Below are positions 1 through 5,164 of a stretch of DNA of 5,164 nt, one piece after another; positions within the stretch are counted from its first letter, which is position 1; each line of letters starts with the position of its first letter. The DNA comes from Parvibaculum sp. (GTDB lineage Bacteria; Pseudomonadota; Alphaproteobacteria; Parvibaculales; Parvibaculaceae): the NCBI GenBank assembly GCA_020062605.1, contig JAGUWA010000141.1:1-5164 (forward strand). The letters run 5' to 3'. The position numbers were made by a program, and so were the translations under genes. Under the pieces are notes generated by a model that was not told the DNA's origin, searched no databases, and saw nothing but the letters and a program-made list of their open reading frames with translations.

Positions 1-591
1 CCCGAGACATGGTTCCCCTCGCCGGTCTGGTCGCGCCGGGTGCCGGACCATGAGCGCATCAACGCGCATATTCTCTCCGTTATGGAGGAACTGGAGGCGA
101 AGGGCCGTGCGATCACGCGCTCCAATGTCGGCGGCTGGCACAGCACGGCGAACCTCCACGCCATGCCCGCGCTCGGCGAGATTCGCCGCATCATCGGCAA
201 CGCGGTCGCGGGCTGCGCGACGCAGCTCGCGTTCGATTTCGACCACTTCGAGCTTTTCTTTCAGGAAATGTGGCTGAACAAGAACGGACCCGGCGACTTC
301 AACAAGGCGCATGTGCATCCGAACTCGCTGCTGTCCGGCGCCTATTACGCGAAGGTGCCGGAGGGGAGCGGCAATATCGAGTTCTACGACCCCGTGCGCG
401 AGCGCGTGATGTGCACCTTCCCCGTGAAGGAGCGCACCCGCATCAACAGCCAGGCGATGGAATACCAGGGCAAGGAGGGTCTGCTGCTGATCTTCCCCGG
501 CTGGCTGCAGCATTCCGTTCAGCCGAACCGGAGCGAGGACTTCCGAGTCTCGATCAGTTTCAACATGGGGTTCCGGCGGAAGGGCGGATGA
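1..591 (+). CDS. Putative 2OG-Fe(II) oxygenase family protein (TIGR02466-like), 5' end missing
   Basis: The frame is open from base 1 to the TGA at 589-591, so the gene begins upstream of the window. The first codons read PETWFPSPVWSRRVPD; an F-P-(S/T)-P-(V/I)-W start is typical of this family, so the GTG at 40 is unlikely to be the true start. Numbering from that GTG, visible motifs are H91-V-H93 followed by SGAYYAKVPEGSG and FYDP, then a C-terminal FPGWLQHSVQPN block (H158), R169 and a SISFNMGF ending. This matches the double-stranded beta-helix fold of putative 2-oxoglutarate/Fe(II)-dependent dioxygenases (2OG-FeII_Oxy_5 type), where two histidine clusters would hold iron and the late arginine 2-oxoglutarate. 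The substrate is unknown. The protein is probably cytoplasmic; no membrane segment is seen. The gene originally ended in a terminator now split by the mobile element at 632-3618. The family call is from motif memory, so the exact ligand assignment is inferred. Confidence 0.82.
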   Translation, partial: PETWFPSPVWSRRVPDHERINAHILSVMEELEAKGRAITRSNVGGWHSTANLHAMPALGEIRRIIGNAVAGCATQLAFDFDHFELFFQEMWLNKNGPGDFNKAHVHPNSLLSGAYYAKVPEGSGNIEFYDPVRERVMCTFPVKERTRINSQAMEYQGKEGLLLIFPGWLQHSVQPNRSEDFRVSISFNMGFRRKGG

Positions 592-613
592 CGGCCCTTG
601 CATCCCTCCCCGC

Positions 614-631
614 AAAAGCCCCCGTTCTCCG
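614..631 (+). terminator. 5' half of the host terminator, split by the element
   Basis: An A-run (614-617) and GCCCCC (618-623) are followed by the octamer GTTCTCCG. Joined to the sequence right of the element (3627 onward), these bases form a hairpin. GCCCCCG pairs with CGGGGGC (7 bp) around the loop TTCTC, and TTTTTGTTTT follows. In its present state the half-stem has lost its partner, which now lies about 3 kb away, so it should no longer terminate transcription. Confidence 0.8.
624..631. repeat. Left target-site duplication (GTTCTCCG)
   Basis: GTTCTCCG abuts the outer end of the left inverted repeat and is repeated exactly at 3619-3626, abutting the right inverted repeat. An 8-bp duplication is the natural reading. 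Because the element tips are G and C, the identical stretch can also be counted as 10 bp (CGTTCTCCGG at 623-632 and 3618-3627), so the exact boundary carries a one-base ambiguity at each end. Confidence 0.92.
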
Positions 632-657
632 GCCAGCCGTTCGGGTAAGTGGTGGTT
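632..657 (+). repeat. Left terminal inverted repeat of the element
   Basis: This 26-bp repeat begins GCCAGCCGTTCGG and ends TGGTGGTT. It matches the reverse complement of 3593-3618 at 24 of 26 positions, with mismatches at 645 and 649. Six bases further in, AGAACA (664-669) also matches the mirror position on the right (3581-3586), so the related terminal region spans about 38 bp (31/38 identical). Confidence 0.93.
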
Positions 658-694
658 TTGAGTAGAACAAGCCCGAAACACCGCCTAAAGTGAC

Positions 695-728
695 AAGCGG
701 GACGGCCACTTGCGGCCGTCCCGCTTTT
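695..728 (+). terminator. Intrinsic terminator inside the left end of the element
   Basis: A perfect 13-bp stem (695-707 with 714-726, core GCGGGACGGCC) surrounds a 6-nt loop (ACTTGC), and the right arm ends in TTTT (725-728). It lies between the left inverted repeat and the transposase gene. It should stop transcripts entering from the host oxygenase gene, which both shields the transposase from read-through and stands in for the host terminator the insertion broke. The T-tract is short, so efficiency is uncertain. Confidence 0.8.
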
Positions 729-738
729 CGTTTGATCG

Positions 739-752
739 CGAAGAAATCTTCG
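739..752. promoter_or_regulatory. Short palindrome next to the transposase ribosome binding site
   Basis: CGAAGA and TCTTCG flank two A residues just before the GTGAGG Shine-Dalgarno stretch. As RNA it could form a small 5-bp hairpin with a 4-nt loop; as DNA it could be a regulator site. No convincing promoter is visible in the 33 bases between the upstream terminator and the start codon, so how the transposase gene is transcribed remains open. Confidence 0.3.
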
Positions 753-761
753 TGAGGCAGA

Positions 762-2594
762 ATGGCCGGGCAAGGACGGAAATCAACATCTGGTATGCCC
801 CGGATTCCGGGGGTTTTCGAGGATATCCAGGTCAATTCGTGCCGCAATCCCGCCTGTTCGAACTTCGGCAATCCGGCTATGCCGTTCGTTCGCAGGGGTC
901 GCCCCTCGTCGGGCGCTCCGGCACCGCGGGACGATTATGTTCTGTCCGGGGAGGCCAGGGTGGCGCCGGACAGCTTTCTCAAATGCAAACGGTGCCTGCG
1001 AACTCTTTCAATCAAGAGCAATGCGGCTATCGCGGCGGAGATGTCTCGCATCTCTGCCTATCTGGAGATTCGTCCGGAACCGTCATGTCGGACGCCCGGC
1101 TGCGCGAATGCCGGCGTGGGCGTGTATTCCCGACCTGAAGCCTATGCGGCGCATGGAGGCCGTCGAGGGGCCCAGCGGTTCAGATGCAAGGCATGCCGGA
1201 AGACATTCTCCGTCCAGCTCAAGGCGACGGCGCGGCAGAAGGCGCCACATCTCAACCGCACGGTCTTTGCCGAAGTCGTATCGAAGAAGCCACTCCGCGG
1301 CATCATGGAAGTGACGGGGCTCTCGGCATCGGCCGTGTATGACAAGCTCGACTTCCTTTATCGCCAATGCCGCGGCTTCGCCGGCGAGCGCGAGCGGCGA
1401 GCTCATCGCATTGAGAGAAAGCGCGTACAGCTCTGCGTCGACCGGCAGGACTACATGATAAACTGGCGCAGCAAGTCGGCGCGCAAGAACATTCAGCTCA
1501 CCGCCATCTGTACGGTTGAGGTCGATAGCCAGTATGTCCTCGGCCATCACCTCAACTTCGACCCCGACATCAACCAGACCGAGGTCGAAGACGCCGCAGC
1601 CTTGAATGGTGACTTCGCACCCGGCACGAGAAGCTACTTCCGTGCCCAGCCGCAATATTGGCTGAATGCCGAGTTCGCACGGATGGCCGGAATATCTAAG
1701 ACAGATATCCGCCCTGACTTCGACGGCGAGGAAATGACGGTAGACGAACTGATTGCCGCGAAGAGCCGTTGGGAGAGCATCTTGCCGGACCCGGAGCGTC
1801 CGGACTTTCCAGGCCGCGGAAATCAGCTATCGCCCGATGGGGTGATGACCCATCTCGACTACACCGCCTATGCGCATGCCAGGCTTGTTCGCCGCTTCGT
1901 CTCGGGCGCCAGATACGCGACCATCTACAGCGACCAGGACGAAGTCCTCCGCGCCGCCTTCATCTCCGCCTTCGCGCCGAAAATTCTGTTGGAAGAGGCC
2001 GAGATGGCTTACGTCCAGTTTCAGAAGCAGATGACCATCGACGAGAAGAAAGACCTCGCGCGCAGGTCCAACAAGGAGATTGCCTCTCTCGCGCTCGCTT
2101 CCGGCGATACGGAGCAGGCGGCAATCGTGAAGTTCATGGCGGATGAGTATGCGGCGGCCGTTTCGAGAGAGCCGGATTGGCGTAAGCGCTGGGTGCCTCA
2201 TCCCAAGAGCACGACAAACGAGCCGCGGCGCCGCATTCTTTATCTGACCGACACCGGCAACAAGACGCCGGAGCGCATCGGATGGACGCTTGCCGGTGCG
2301 ACGCTCGCGCCGGTGGACAACTACTTCATGCGCTTGCGGAGGAAAATCAATTATCTGGAGCGCCCCATCCCGACCCGCTCGAACGCCAGCCGTCTCTGGA
2401 GCGGATATCACGCCTACGACCCGAAGCGTGTTCTACAGATGCTCGAGATATTCCGCGTCTATACGAACTACATCCGCACGAACGACGGCAAGAGCACGCC
2501 GGCGATGAAGTTCGGTCTCGCGAAGGGGCCGGTGAGATTCGAGGACATCATCTACTGGATGCCTAGATTCAACTCCGGACAAACAGCCGAATAG
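762..2594 (+). CDS. Transposase-like protein with two zinc ribbons, HTH and DDE-like core
   Basis: This 610-residue protein is the only plausible mobility gene in the element. Two cysteine sets of the same design are visible: C27-x4-C32 with C75-x2-C78, and C109-x4-C114 with C142-x2-C145, i.e. duplicated zinc ribbons; the second ends RCKACRKTFS, reminiscent of InsA-type ribbons. A helix-turn-helix candidate follows at about 176-203 (LRGIMEVTGLSASAVYDKL). An RNase H-like core is suggested by D227 in LCVDRQDY, D391 in TIYSDQDEVLRAAF, and a C-terminal block at 519-570 (DNYFMRLRRKINYLERP, later LEIFRVYTNY) like the NxxxR...R...YN ends of DDE transposases; E562 is a possible third acidic residue, unproven. 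The roughly 160 residues between the two aspartates make it long for an insertion-sequence transposase. Start: ATG at 762 with GAGG at 754-757, spacing tight at 4 nt. The family is not recognised with certainty; the transposase role rests on position between the repeats and on these motifs. Confidence 0.85.
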   Translation: MAGQGRKSTSGMPRIPGVFEDIQVNSCRNPACSNFGNPAMPFVRRGRPSSGAPAPRDDYVLSGEARVAPDSFLKCKRCLRTLSIKSNAAIAAEMSRISAYLEIRPEPSCRTPGCANAGVGVYSRPEAYAAHGGRRGAQRFRCKACRKTFSVQLKATARQKAPHLNRTVFAEVVSKKPLRGIMEVTGLSASAVYDKLDFLYRQCRGFAGERERRAHRIERKRVQLCVDRQDYMINWRSKSARKNIQLTAICTVEVDSQYVLGHHLNFDPDINQTEVEDAAALNGDFAPGTRSYFRAQPQYWLNAEFARMAGISKTDIRPDFDGEEMTVDELIAAKSRWESILPDPERPDFPGRGNQLSPDGVMTHLDYTAYAHARLVRRFVSGARYATIYSDQDEVLRAAFISAFAPKILLEEAEMAYVQFQKQMTIDEKKDLARRSNKEIASLALASGDTEQAAIVKFMADEYAAAVSREPDWRKRWVPHPKSTTNEPRRRILYLTDTGNKTPERIGWTLAGATLAPVDNYFMRLRRKINYLERPIPTRSNASRLWSGYHAYDPKRVLQMLEIFRVYTNYIRTNDGKSTPAMKFGLAKGPVRFEDIIYWMPRFNSGQTAE

Positions 2595-2606
2595 CCTATG
2601 TGAAAT

Positions 2607-2623
2607 CAAGAGGCTTTCTCTTG
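2607..2623. terminator. Weak hairpin between the convergent element genes
   Basis: CAAGAG and CTCTTG form a 6-bp stem around GCTTT in the 47-bp gap between the stop codons of the transposase and nuclease genes. Position favours a shared terminator, but there is no T-tract on either side, so it is a weak candidate. Confidence 0.3.
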
Positions 2624-2641
2624 GTGGCGACAGAGATACCG

Positions 2642-3319
2642 TTACCAGCTGGCTGGTTTATGAATCGGGCCGCTGCCGACAACAGGGTCAGGAAACTGCG
2701 AGGATACAAGCCAGTGCGGGCGAGGCTCGACCTTGAAATCTGCGAGGCGCTTGAGTTCAACACTTCCCTTTGAGCGAGGAGGAACCAAGCCAATCGTCAG
2801 CCCACAGTCGACCTTGGCCATACGAATTGGCGTTAGAAGGTCTGAGTCATTCGATATGATGACGGCGCATTTACAGCTATTTCGATAAGCGTCGCGGAGA
2901 AGGTGAGCCGCCAAATTTACATCAGAACCTTTTTCCTCGGTCTTATGAACCCAGACTTTTTCGGGCATTCCGTTCGGGTCGAGCTTGGTGACAGGCTCGC
3001 CGCGGACCTTGCGATAGCGTCCGGTTTTGGGGTCCGTCTCAACCGCTACCTGTCGCACCACAGAGCTCATGAATGTGCCCATGTGTATCTCGACGCGCGG
3101 CAATGTGGATAGCGCGTTCAGATAGGCCTGTTGACGCTCGGGCTGGTCTAGGTCGTGAGGCCGCGCTTCAACTCTTGCGGCAAAATAGTAGATTTTCTTG
3201 ATTGTGTTCTTGGGCAGAAGCTGGTCGCAAAACCGCTCAAGATTAAGCCACTTGTGTGGCGTTCCCTTCAATAGCCCGTAATAAAGGTTGAAACCGTCGA
3301 TATAGACGTGGGTATCCAA
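2642..3319 (-). CDS. NYN-domain (PIN-like) predicted ribonuclease carried by the element
   Basis: This 225-residue protein shows the NYN/LabA-like (DUF88) signature in order: a first strand with YIDGFNLYYG (D8, N11), the central TEEKGSDVNLAAHLLRDA (D133, D143), and IISNDSDLLTPIRMA (D158, D160). These acidic residues form the metal site of PIN-like nucleases, so a metal-dependent cytoplasmic RNase is the likely activity; the target is unknown. All expected acidic positions are present, so it appears catalytically intact. The domain fills about residues 3-180, followed by a basic, proline-rich tail. The start is TTG at 3319, the only start codon in frame upstream of the YIDGFN strand, with GGAAG six bases before it. 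The gene is convergent with the transposase gene and has its own promoter (3403-3431) and a structured leader. Its job in the element is unclear: control of transposase mRNA, element maintenance and cargo are all possible. Base composition looks AT-richer than the host genes. Confidence 0.88.
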   Translation of the reverse strand: MDTHVYIDGFNLYYGLLKGTPHKWLNLERFCDQLLPKNTIKKIYYFAARVEARPHDLDQPERQQAYLNALSTLPRVEIHMGTFMSSVVRQVAVETDPKTGRYRKVRGEPVTKLDPNGMPEKVWVHKTEEKGSDVNLAAHLLRDAYRNSCKCAVIISNDSDLLTPIRMAKVDCGLTIGLVPPRSKGSVELKRLADFKVEPRPHWLVSSQFPDPVVGSGPIHKPASW

Positions 3320-3340
3320 TGGCGGCTTCCAGAAAGAGCA

Positions 3341-3362
3341 GCGGCGGGCTTTCGCCCGCCGC
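3341..3362 (-). promoter_or_regulatory. Leader hairpin with GAAA tetraloop, upstream of the nuclease gene
   Basis: On the - strand GCGGCGGGC, GAAA and GCCCGCCGC form a perfect 9-bp GC stem capped by a GNRA-type tetraloop, about 21 nt upstream of the TTG start and inside the leader predicted from the promoter at 3403-3431. No T-tract follows directly, so a regulatory or stabilising RNA structure is more likely than a terminator. It could be a cleavage or binding site for the encoded nuclease, which is inference. Confidence 0.55.
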
Positions 3363-3402
3363 GCGCCCGGCGACCGAAGCCGGCCGGGGGAGTAGTGCCT
3401 GT

Positions 3403-3431
3403 AATATAGGGGCGGGATTAAAGATTGGCAA
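3403..3431 (-). promoter_or_regulatory. Sigma-70-type promoter for the nuclease gene
   Basis: Read on the - strand, TTGCCA (3431-3426) and TATATT (3408-3403) are separated by exactly 17 bp, close to the consensus in both boxes and spacing. It faces the NYN gene and predicts a leader of about 75 nt holding the GAAA hairpin. The 3320-3592 stretch has no convincing gene; this promoter and the hairpin are what I see in it. Confidence 0.6.
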
Positions 3432-3592
3432 GCATCTGTCCGTTTTGCCCGGCTTTTTGGTTATCGGCCCCTTAAAACCACGCCAAAGAGCCGTCAGGCA
3501 TCTAAGTCGAACAGCATTTTCTAGTGCCAAAGCCTTCCGCTGGTCCTCAGGGAACAAAACGATACTAAATGTAGCATAAATGTTCTCCGTTG

Positions 3593-3618
3593 AACCACCA
3601 GTTATCCGAACGGCTGGC
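3593..3618 (-). repeat. Right terminal inverted repeat of the element
   Basis: This stretch reads AACCACCA at the inner end and CCGAACGGCTGGC at the outer end, the inverted partner of 632-657 (24/26). It is directly followed by the second GTTCTCCG copy. TGTTCT at 3581-3586 mirrors AGAACA at 664-669 at the same distance from the repeat. Confidence 0.93.
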
Positions 3619-3626
3619 GTTCTCCG
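3619..3626. repeat. Right target-site duplication (GTTCTCCG)
   Basis: Exact copy of the octamer at 624-631, immediately outside the right inverted repeat. A third copy lies inside the element at 3582-3589. Confidence 0.92.
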
Positions 3627-3642
3627 GGGGCCTTTTTGTTTT
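3619..3642 (+). terminator. 3' half of the host terminator, split by the element
   Basis: GTTCTCCG, GGGGCC and TTTTTGTTTT supply the loop, right stem arm and T-tract missing from the left flank at 614-631. Without the left arm this half cannot form the original hairpin. It marks the pre-insertion 3' end of the oxygenase transcription unit, upstream of the katG promoter. Confidence 0.8.
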
Positions 3643-3715
3643 CCATCAAGGCTGACGCTGCCCGCGCGCAATAGCGTGGCAAGGGCTTGCTTTTTCGGTA
3701 GCGTATGTTACTTTG

Positions 3716-3730
3716 GAATTATTATAATTC
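3716..3730. promoter_or_regulatory. Fur-superfamily-like 7-1-7 operator and katG promoter
   Basis: GAATTAT, T and ATAATTC form a perfect 7-1-7 inverted repeat; outside it TTT and AAA continue the symmetry after one mismatched pair. The layout resembles binding sites of Fur-family regulators (Fur, PerR, Irr). The palindrome contains TATAAT at 3723-3728, a perfect -10 box with no good -35, giving a start near 3735 and a leader of about 36 nt. An alternative reading is TTACTT (3708-3713), a 17-bp spacer and TAAATT (3731-3736), which puts the palindrome exactly in the spacer. Either way a bound protein would occlude RNA polymerase, so repression responsive to peroxide, iron or haem is a fair inference. 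Which regulator acts cannot be told. Confidence 0.6.
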
Positions 3731-3770
3731 TAAATTAAGTCAATCCAAGGCAGCAAGAGGAGCCAACCAG

Positions 3771-5164
3771 ATGAGCACGGCCCGGAAACCCTCAACCGGC
3801 GGCAAATGCCCGGTCATGCATGGCAGCGCCACCACCATGTCGGCAGGGACCACGAACATGGAATGGTGGCCGAACGCCCTCAATCTCGACATTCTCCACC
3901 AGCACGACACCAAGACCGATCCGCTGGGACAGGACTTCGACTATCGCGAGGAGCTGAAGAAGCTCGACGTGGAGGCGCTGAAGAAGGACCTCCACGCGCT
4001 GATGACGGACAGCCAGGCCTGGTGGCCCGCCGACTGGGGCCATTACGGCGGCTTGATGATCCGCATGGCCTGGCACGCGGCGGGCTCCTACCGCCTCGCC
4101 GACGGGCGCGGCGGCGGCGGCACCGGCAACCAGCGCTTCGCCCCCCTCAATTCCTGGCCGGACAATGTGAACCTCGACAAGGCGCGGCGCCTGCTCTGGC
4201 CGGTGAAGAAGAAGTACGGCAACAAGGTGAGCTGGGCCGACCTCATCATCCTGGCCGGCAACATCGCCTATGAATCCATGGGCCTGAAGACCTTCGGCTT
4301 CGGCTTCGGCCGCGAGGACATCTGGCACCCGGAAAAGGACGTCTACTGGGGCTCGGAAAAGGAATGGCTCGGCCGCGAACGCTATGCGAGCGACGAGGAC
4401 GCGAAATCGCTCGCCAACCCGCTGGCCGCCGTGCAGATGGGCCTCATCTATGTGAACCCGGAAGGCGTGGGCGGCAAGCCCGATCCGCAAAGGACGGCAT
4501 ATGAAGTGCGCGAGACCTTCGCGCGCATGGCGATGAACGACGAGGAAACCGCCGCGCTGACGGCGGGCGGCCACACCGTCGGCAAGACGCATGGCAATGG
4601 CGATGCCGTGCTCCTCGGCGCCGACCCGGAAAGCGCGGGGCCCGAAACGCAGGGCCTCGGCTGGATCAATCCGAAGCAGGAAGGCCTCGCGAGCCACACC
4701 GTGACCTCCGGTCTCGAAGGCGCATGGACGACCCATCCGACAAAGTTCGACATGGGCTTCTTCGACATGCTCTTCGGCCATGAATGGGAGCTGCGGAAAT
4801 CGCCCGCCGGCGCCTGGCAGTGGGAACCGGTCGACATCAAGGAAGAGGACAAGCCCGTCGACGCGAGCAACCCGTCCGTCCGTCACAACCCGATGATGAC
4901 CGACGCCGACATGGCGATGAAGGTGGACCCGATCTACAACGCGATCTGCCGGAAGTTCATGGCCGATCCCGAATATTTCAGGGACACCTTCGCCCGCGCC
5001 TGGTTCAAGCTCACCCATCGCGACATGGGCCCGAAGGTGCGCTACATCGGCCCCGACGTGCCGAAGGAAGACCTGATCTGGCAGGACCCCGTTCCGGCCG
5101 GGCGCACGGACTACGACGTGAACGCGGTGAAGGCGAAGATCGCGGCGAGCGGTCTCTCGACGGC
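3771..5164 (+). CDS. katG: Catalase-peroxidase KatG, 3' end missing
   Basis: The 464 visible codons are open to the window edge and cover about the first 60% of a family of some 720-750 residues: the N-terminal haem domain and the start of the C-terminal domain. KatG dismutates hydrogen peroxide and acts as a broad peroxidase in the cytoplasm. Landmarks, by motif comparison with M. tuberculosis KatG, are the distal site IRMAWHAAGSYR (R98, W101, H102), the crosslinked Trp-Tyr-Met adduct (W101, Y227 in GLIYVNPEG, M253 in ARMAMND), the proximal haem ligand H268 in GGHTVGKTHG with W319 and D380, and the mobile arginine R417 in HRDMGP. All needed for catalase activity are present. The start is ATG 3771 with AGAGGAG at 3756-3762, 8 nt upstream. 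It is probably expressed from its own promoter at the 3716-3730 palindrome. The element ends 152 bp upstream and leaves that promoter intact. No signal peptide, frameshift or premature stop is seen. Confidence 0.98.
   Translation, partial: MSTARKPSTGGKCPVMHGSATTMSAGTTNMEWWPNALNLDILHQHDTKTDPLGQDFDYREELKKLDVEALKKDLHALMTDSQAWWPADWGHYGGLMIRMAWHAAGSYRLADGRGGGGTGNQRFAPLNSWPDNVNLDKARRLLWPVKKKYGNKVSWADLIILAGNIAYESMGLKTFGFGFGREDIWHPEKDVYWGSEKEWLGRERYASDEDAKSLANPLAAVQMGLIYVNPEGVGGKPDPQRTAYEVRETFARMAMNDEETAALTAGGHTVGKTHGNGDAVLLGADPESAGPETQGLGWINPKQEGLASHTVTSGLEGAWTTHPTKFDMGFFDMLFGHEWELRKSPAGAWQWEPVDIKEEDKPVDASNPSVRHNPMMTDADMAMKVDPIYNAICRKFMADPEYFRDTFARAWFKLTHRDMGPKVRYIGPDVPKEDLIWQDPVPAGRTDYDVNAVKAKIAASGLST

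Larger units (their letters stand above)
632..3618. mobile_element. 2987-bp DNA transposon: transposase-like gene plus NYN nuclease gene
   Basis: The element is defined by inverted repeats at 632-657 and 3593-3618, 24 of 26 bases identical, and by the flanking octamer GTTCTCCG on both sides. It carries a transposase-like gene (762-2594, +) and a convergent NYN-domain nuclease gene (2642-3319, -), plus a terminator just inside the left end. An 8-bp duplication is known for several DDE families, among them IS66 and IS1595. The IS1595 family also has zinc-ribbon transposases and members with passenger genes, but I cannot assign this element to any family from the sequence. Both genes are open, the repeats are nearly perfect and the duplication is exact, so the insertion is probably recent and possibly still active. 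The nuclease half looks AT-richer by eye than the flanking host genes, in keeping with transfer. Confidence 0.93.

Noticed and set aside
40..591. GTG at 40 as the start of the oxygenase gene
   Set aside because: The frame is open to base 1 and the codons before the GTG encode the conserved FPSPVW-type start of the family, so the gene begins outside the window.
1083..1655. 190-codon open frame on the - strand, and similar antisense frames at 1827-2411
   Set aside because: Both lie entirely opposite the transposase-like gene, with no motifs and no ribosome binding site of note.
612..3638. Inverted repeats as dispersed REP-type sequences instead of element ends
   Set aside because: The exact octamers abutting both repeats and the clean restoration of a terminator on excision are explained by transposition, not by two independent REP copies.
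3243..3671. Open frame of 142 codons on the - strand with a protein-like stretch around ATFSIVLFPEDQRKALALENAV
   Set aside because: It would start in host DNA outside the element, cross the terminal repeat and overlap the start of the NYN gene in another frame. It has no recognisable motif and ends in low-complexity shadow sequence. A decayed fragment inside 3430-3590 cannot be fully excluded.
3619..3770. Outward promoter in the right end of the element driving katG
   Set aside because: No convincing -35/-10 pair reading rightwards was found in the last 100 bp of the element, and katG has its own promoter.
3792..5018. 408-codon open frame on the - strand
   Set aside because: Antisense shadow of katG, caused by high third-position GC. 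The katG frame has clear catalytic motifs throughout.
1..5164. CRISPR array, tRNA, rRNA, riboswitch or tandem repeats
   Set aside because: No regularly spaced repeats, tRNA-like cloverleaf or known structured RNA was seen on either strand.

Overview
The window looks like chromosomal DNA from a GC-rich proteobacterium. An alphaproteobacterium is my best guess, from codon use, the KatG sequence style and the Fur-type palindrome, but nothing in the window fixes the genus. Two ordinary host genes on the + strand, the 3' part of a putative 2OG-Fe(II) oxygenase gene (1-591) and the 5' part of katG (3771-5164), are separated by an inserted mobile element.

The element can be delimited to the base. 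It runs from 632 to 3618 (2987 bp). It is bounded by 26-bp terminal inverted repeats (24/26 identical) and flanked on both sides by the same octamer, GTTCTCCG (624-631 and 3619-3626), which I read as an 8-bp target-site duplication. Inside, left to right, are a strong intrinsic terminator (695-728), a 610-codon transposase-like gene with two zinc ribbons, a helix-turn-helix and a DDE-like core (762-2594, + strand), a short convergent gap, and a 225-codon NYN/PIN-like ribonuclease gene (2642-3319, - strand). The nuclease gene has its own promoter and a 5' leader containing a 9-bp hairpin with a GAAA tetraloop.

Removing the element and one octamer copy restores a textbook intrinsic terminator downstream of the oxygenase gene: a 7-bp GC stem, a 5-nt loop and a T-tract. 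The element therefore landed in the loop and inner stem of a host terminator. It split that terminator and in effect replaced it with its own left-end terminator. This also shields the transposase gene from read-through.

Right of the element, the katG control region (about 3640-3770) is intact. It has a consensus TATAAT, a perfect 7-1-7 palindrome overlapping it that resembles Fur/PerR/Irr-family operators, and a good Shine-Dalgarno sequence. The katG frame stays open to the window end, with all expected active-site residues present in the visible part.

The part most likely to be undescribed is the element: a double-zinc-ribbon transposase paired with a convergent NYN nuclease, inserted in a terminator hairpin.
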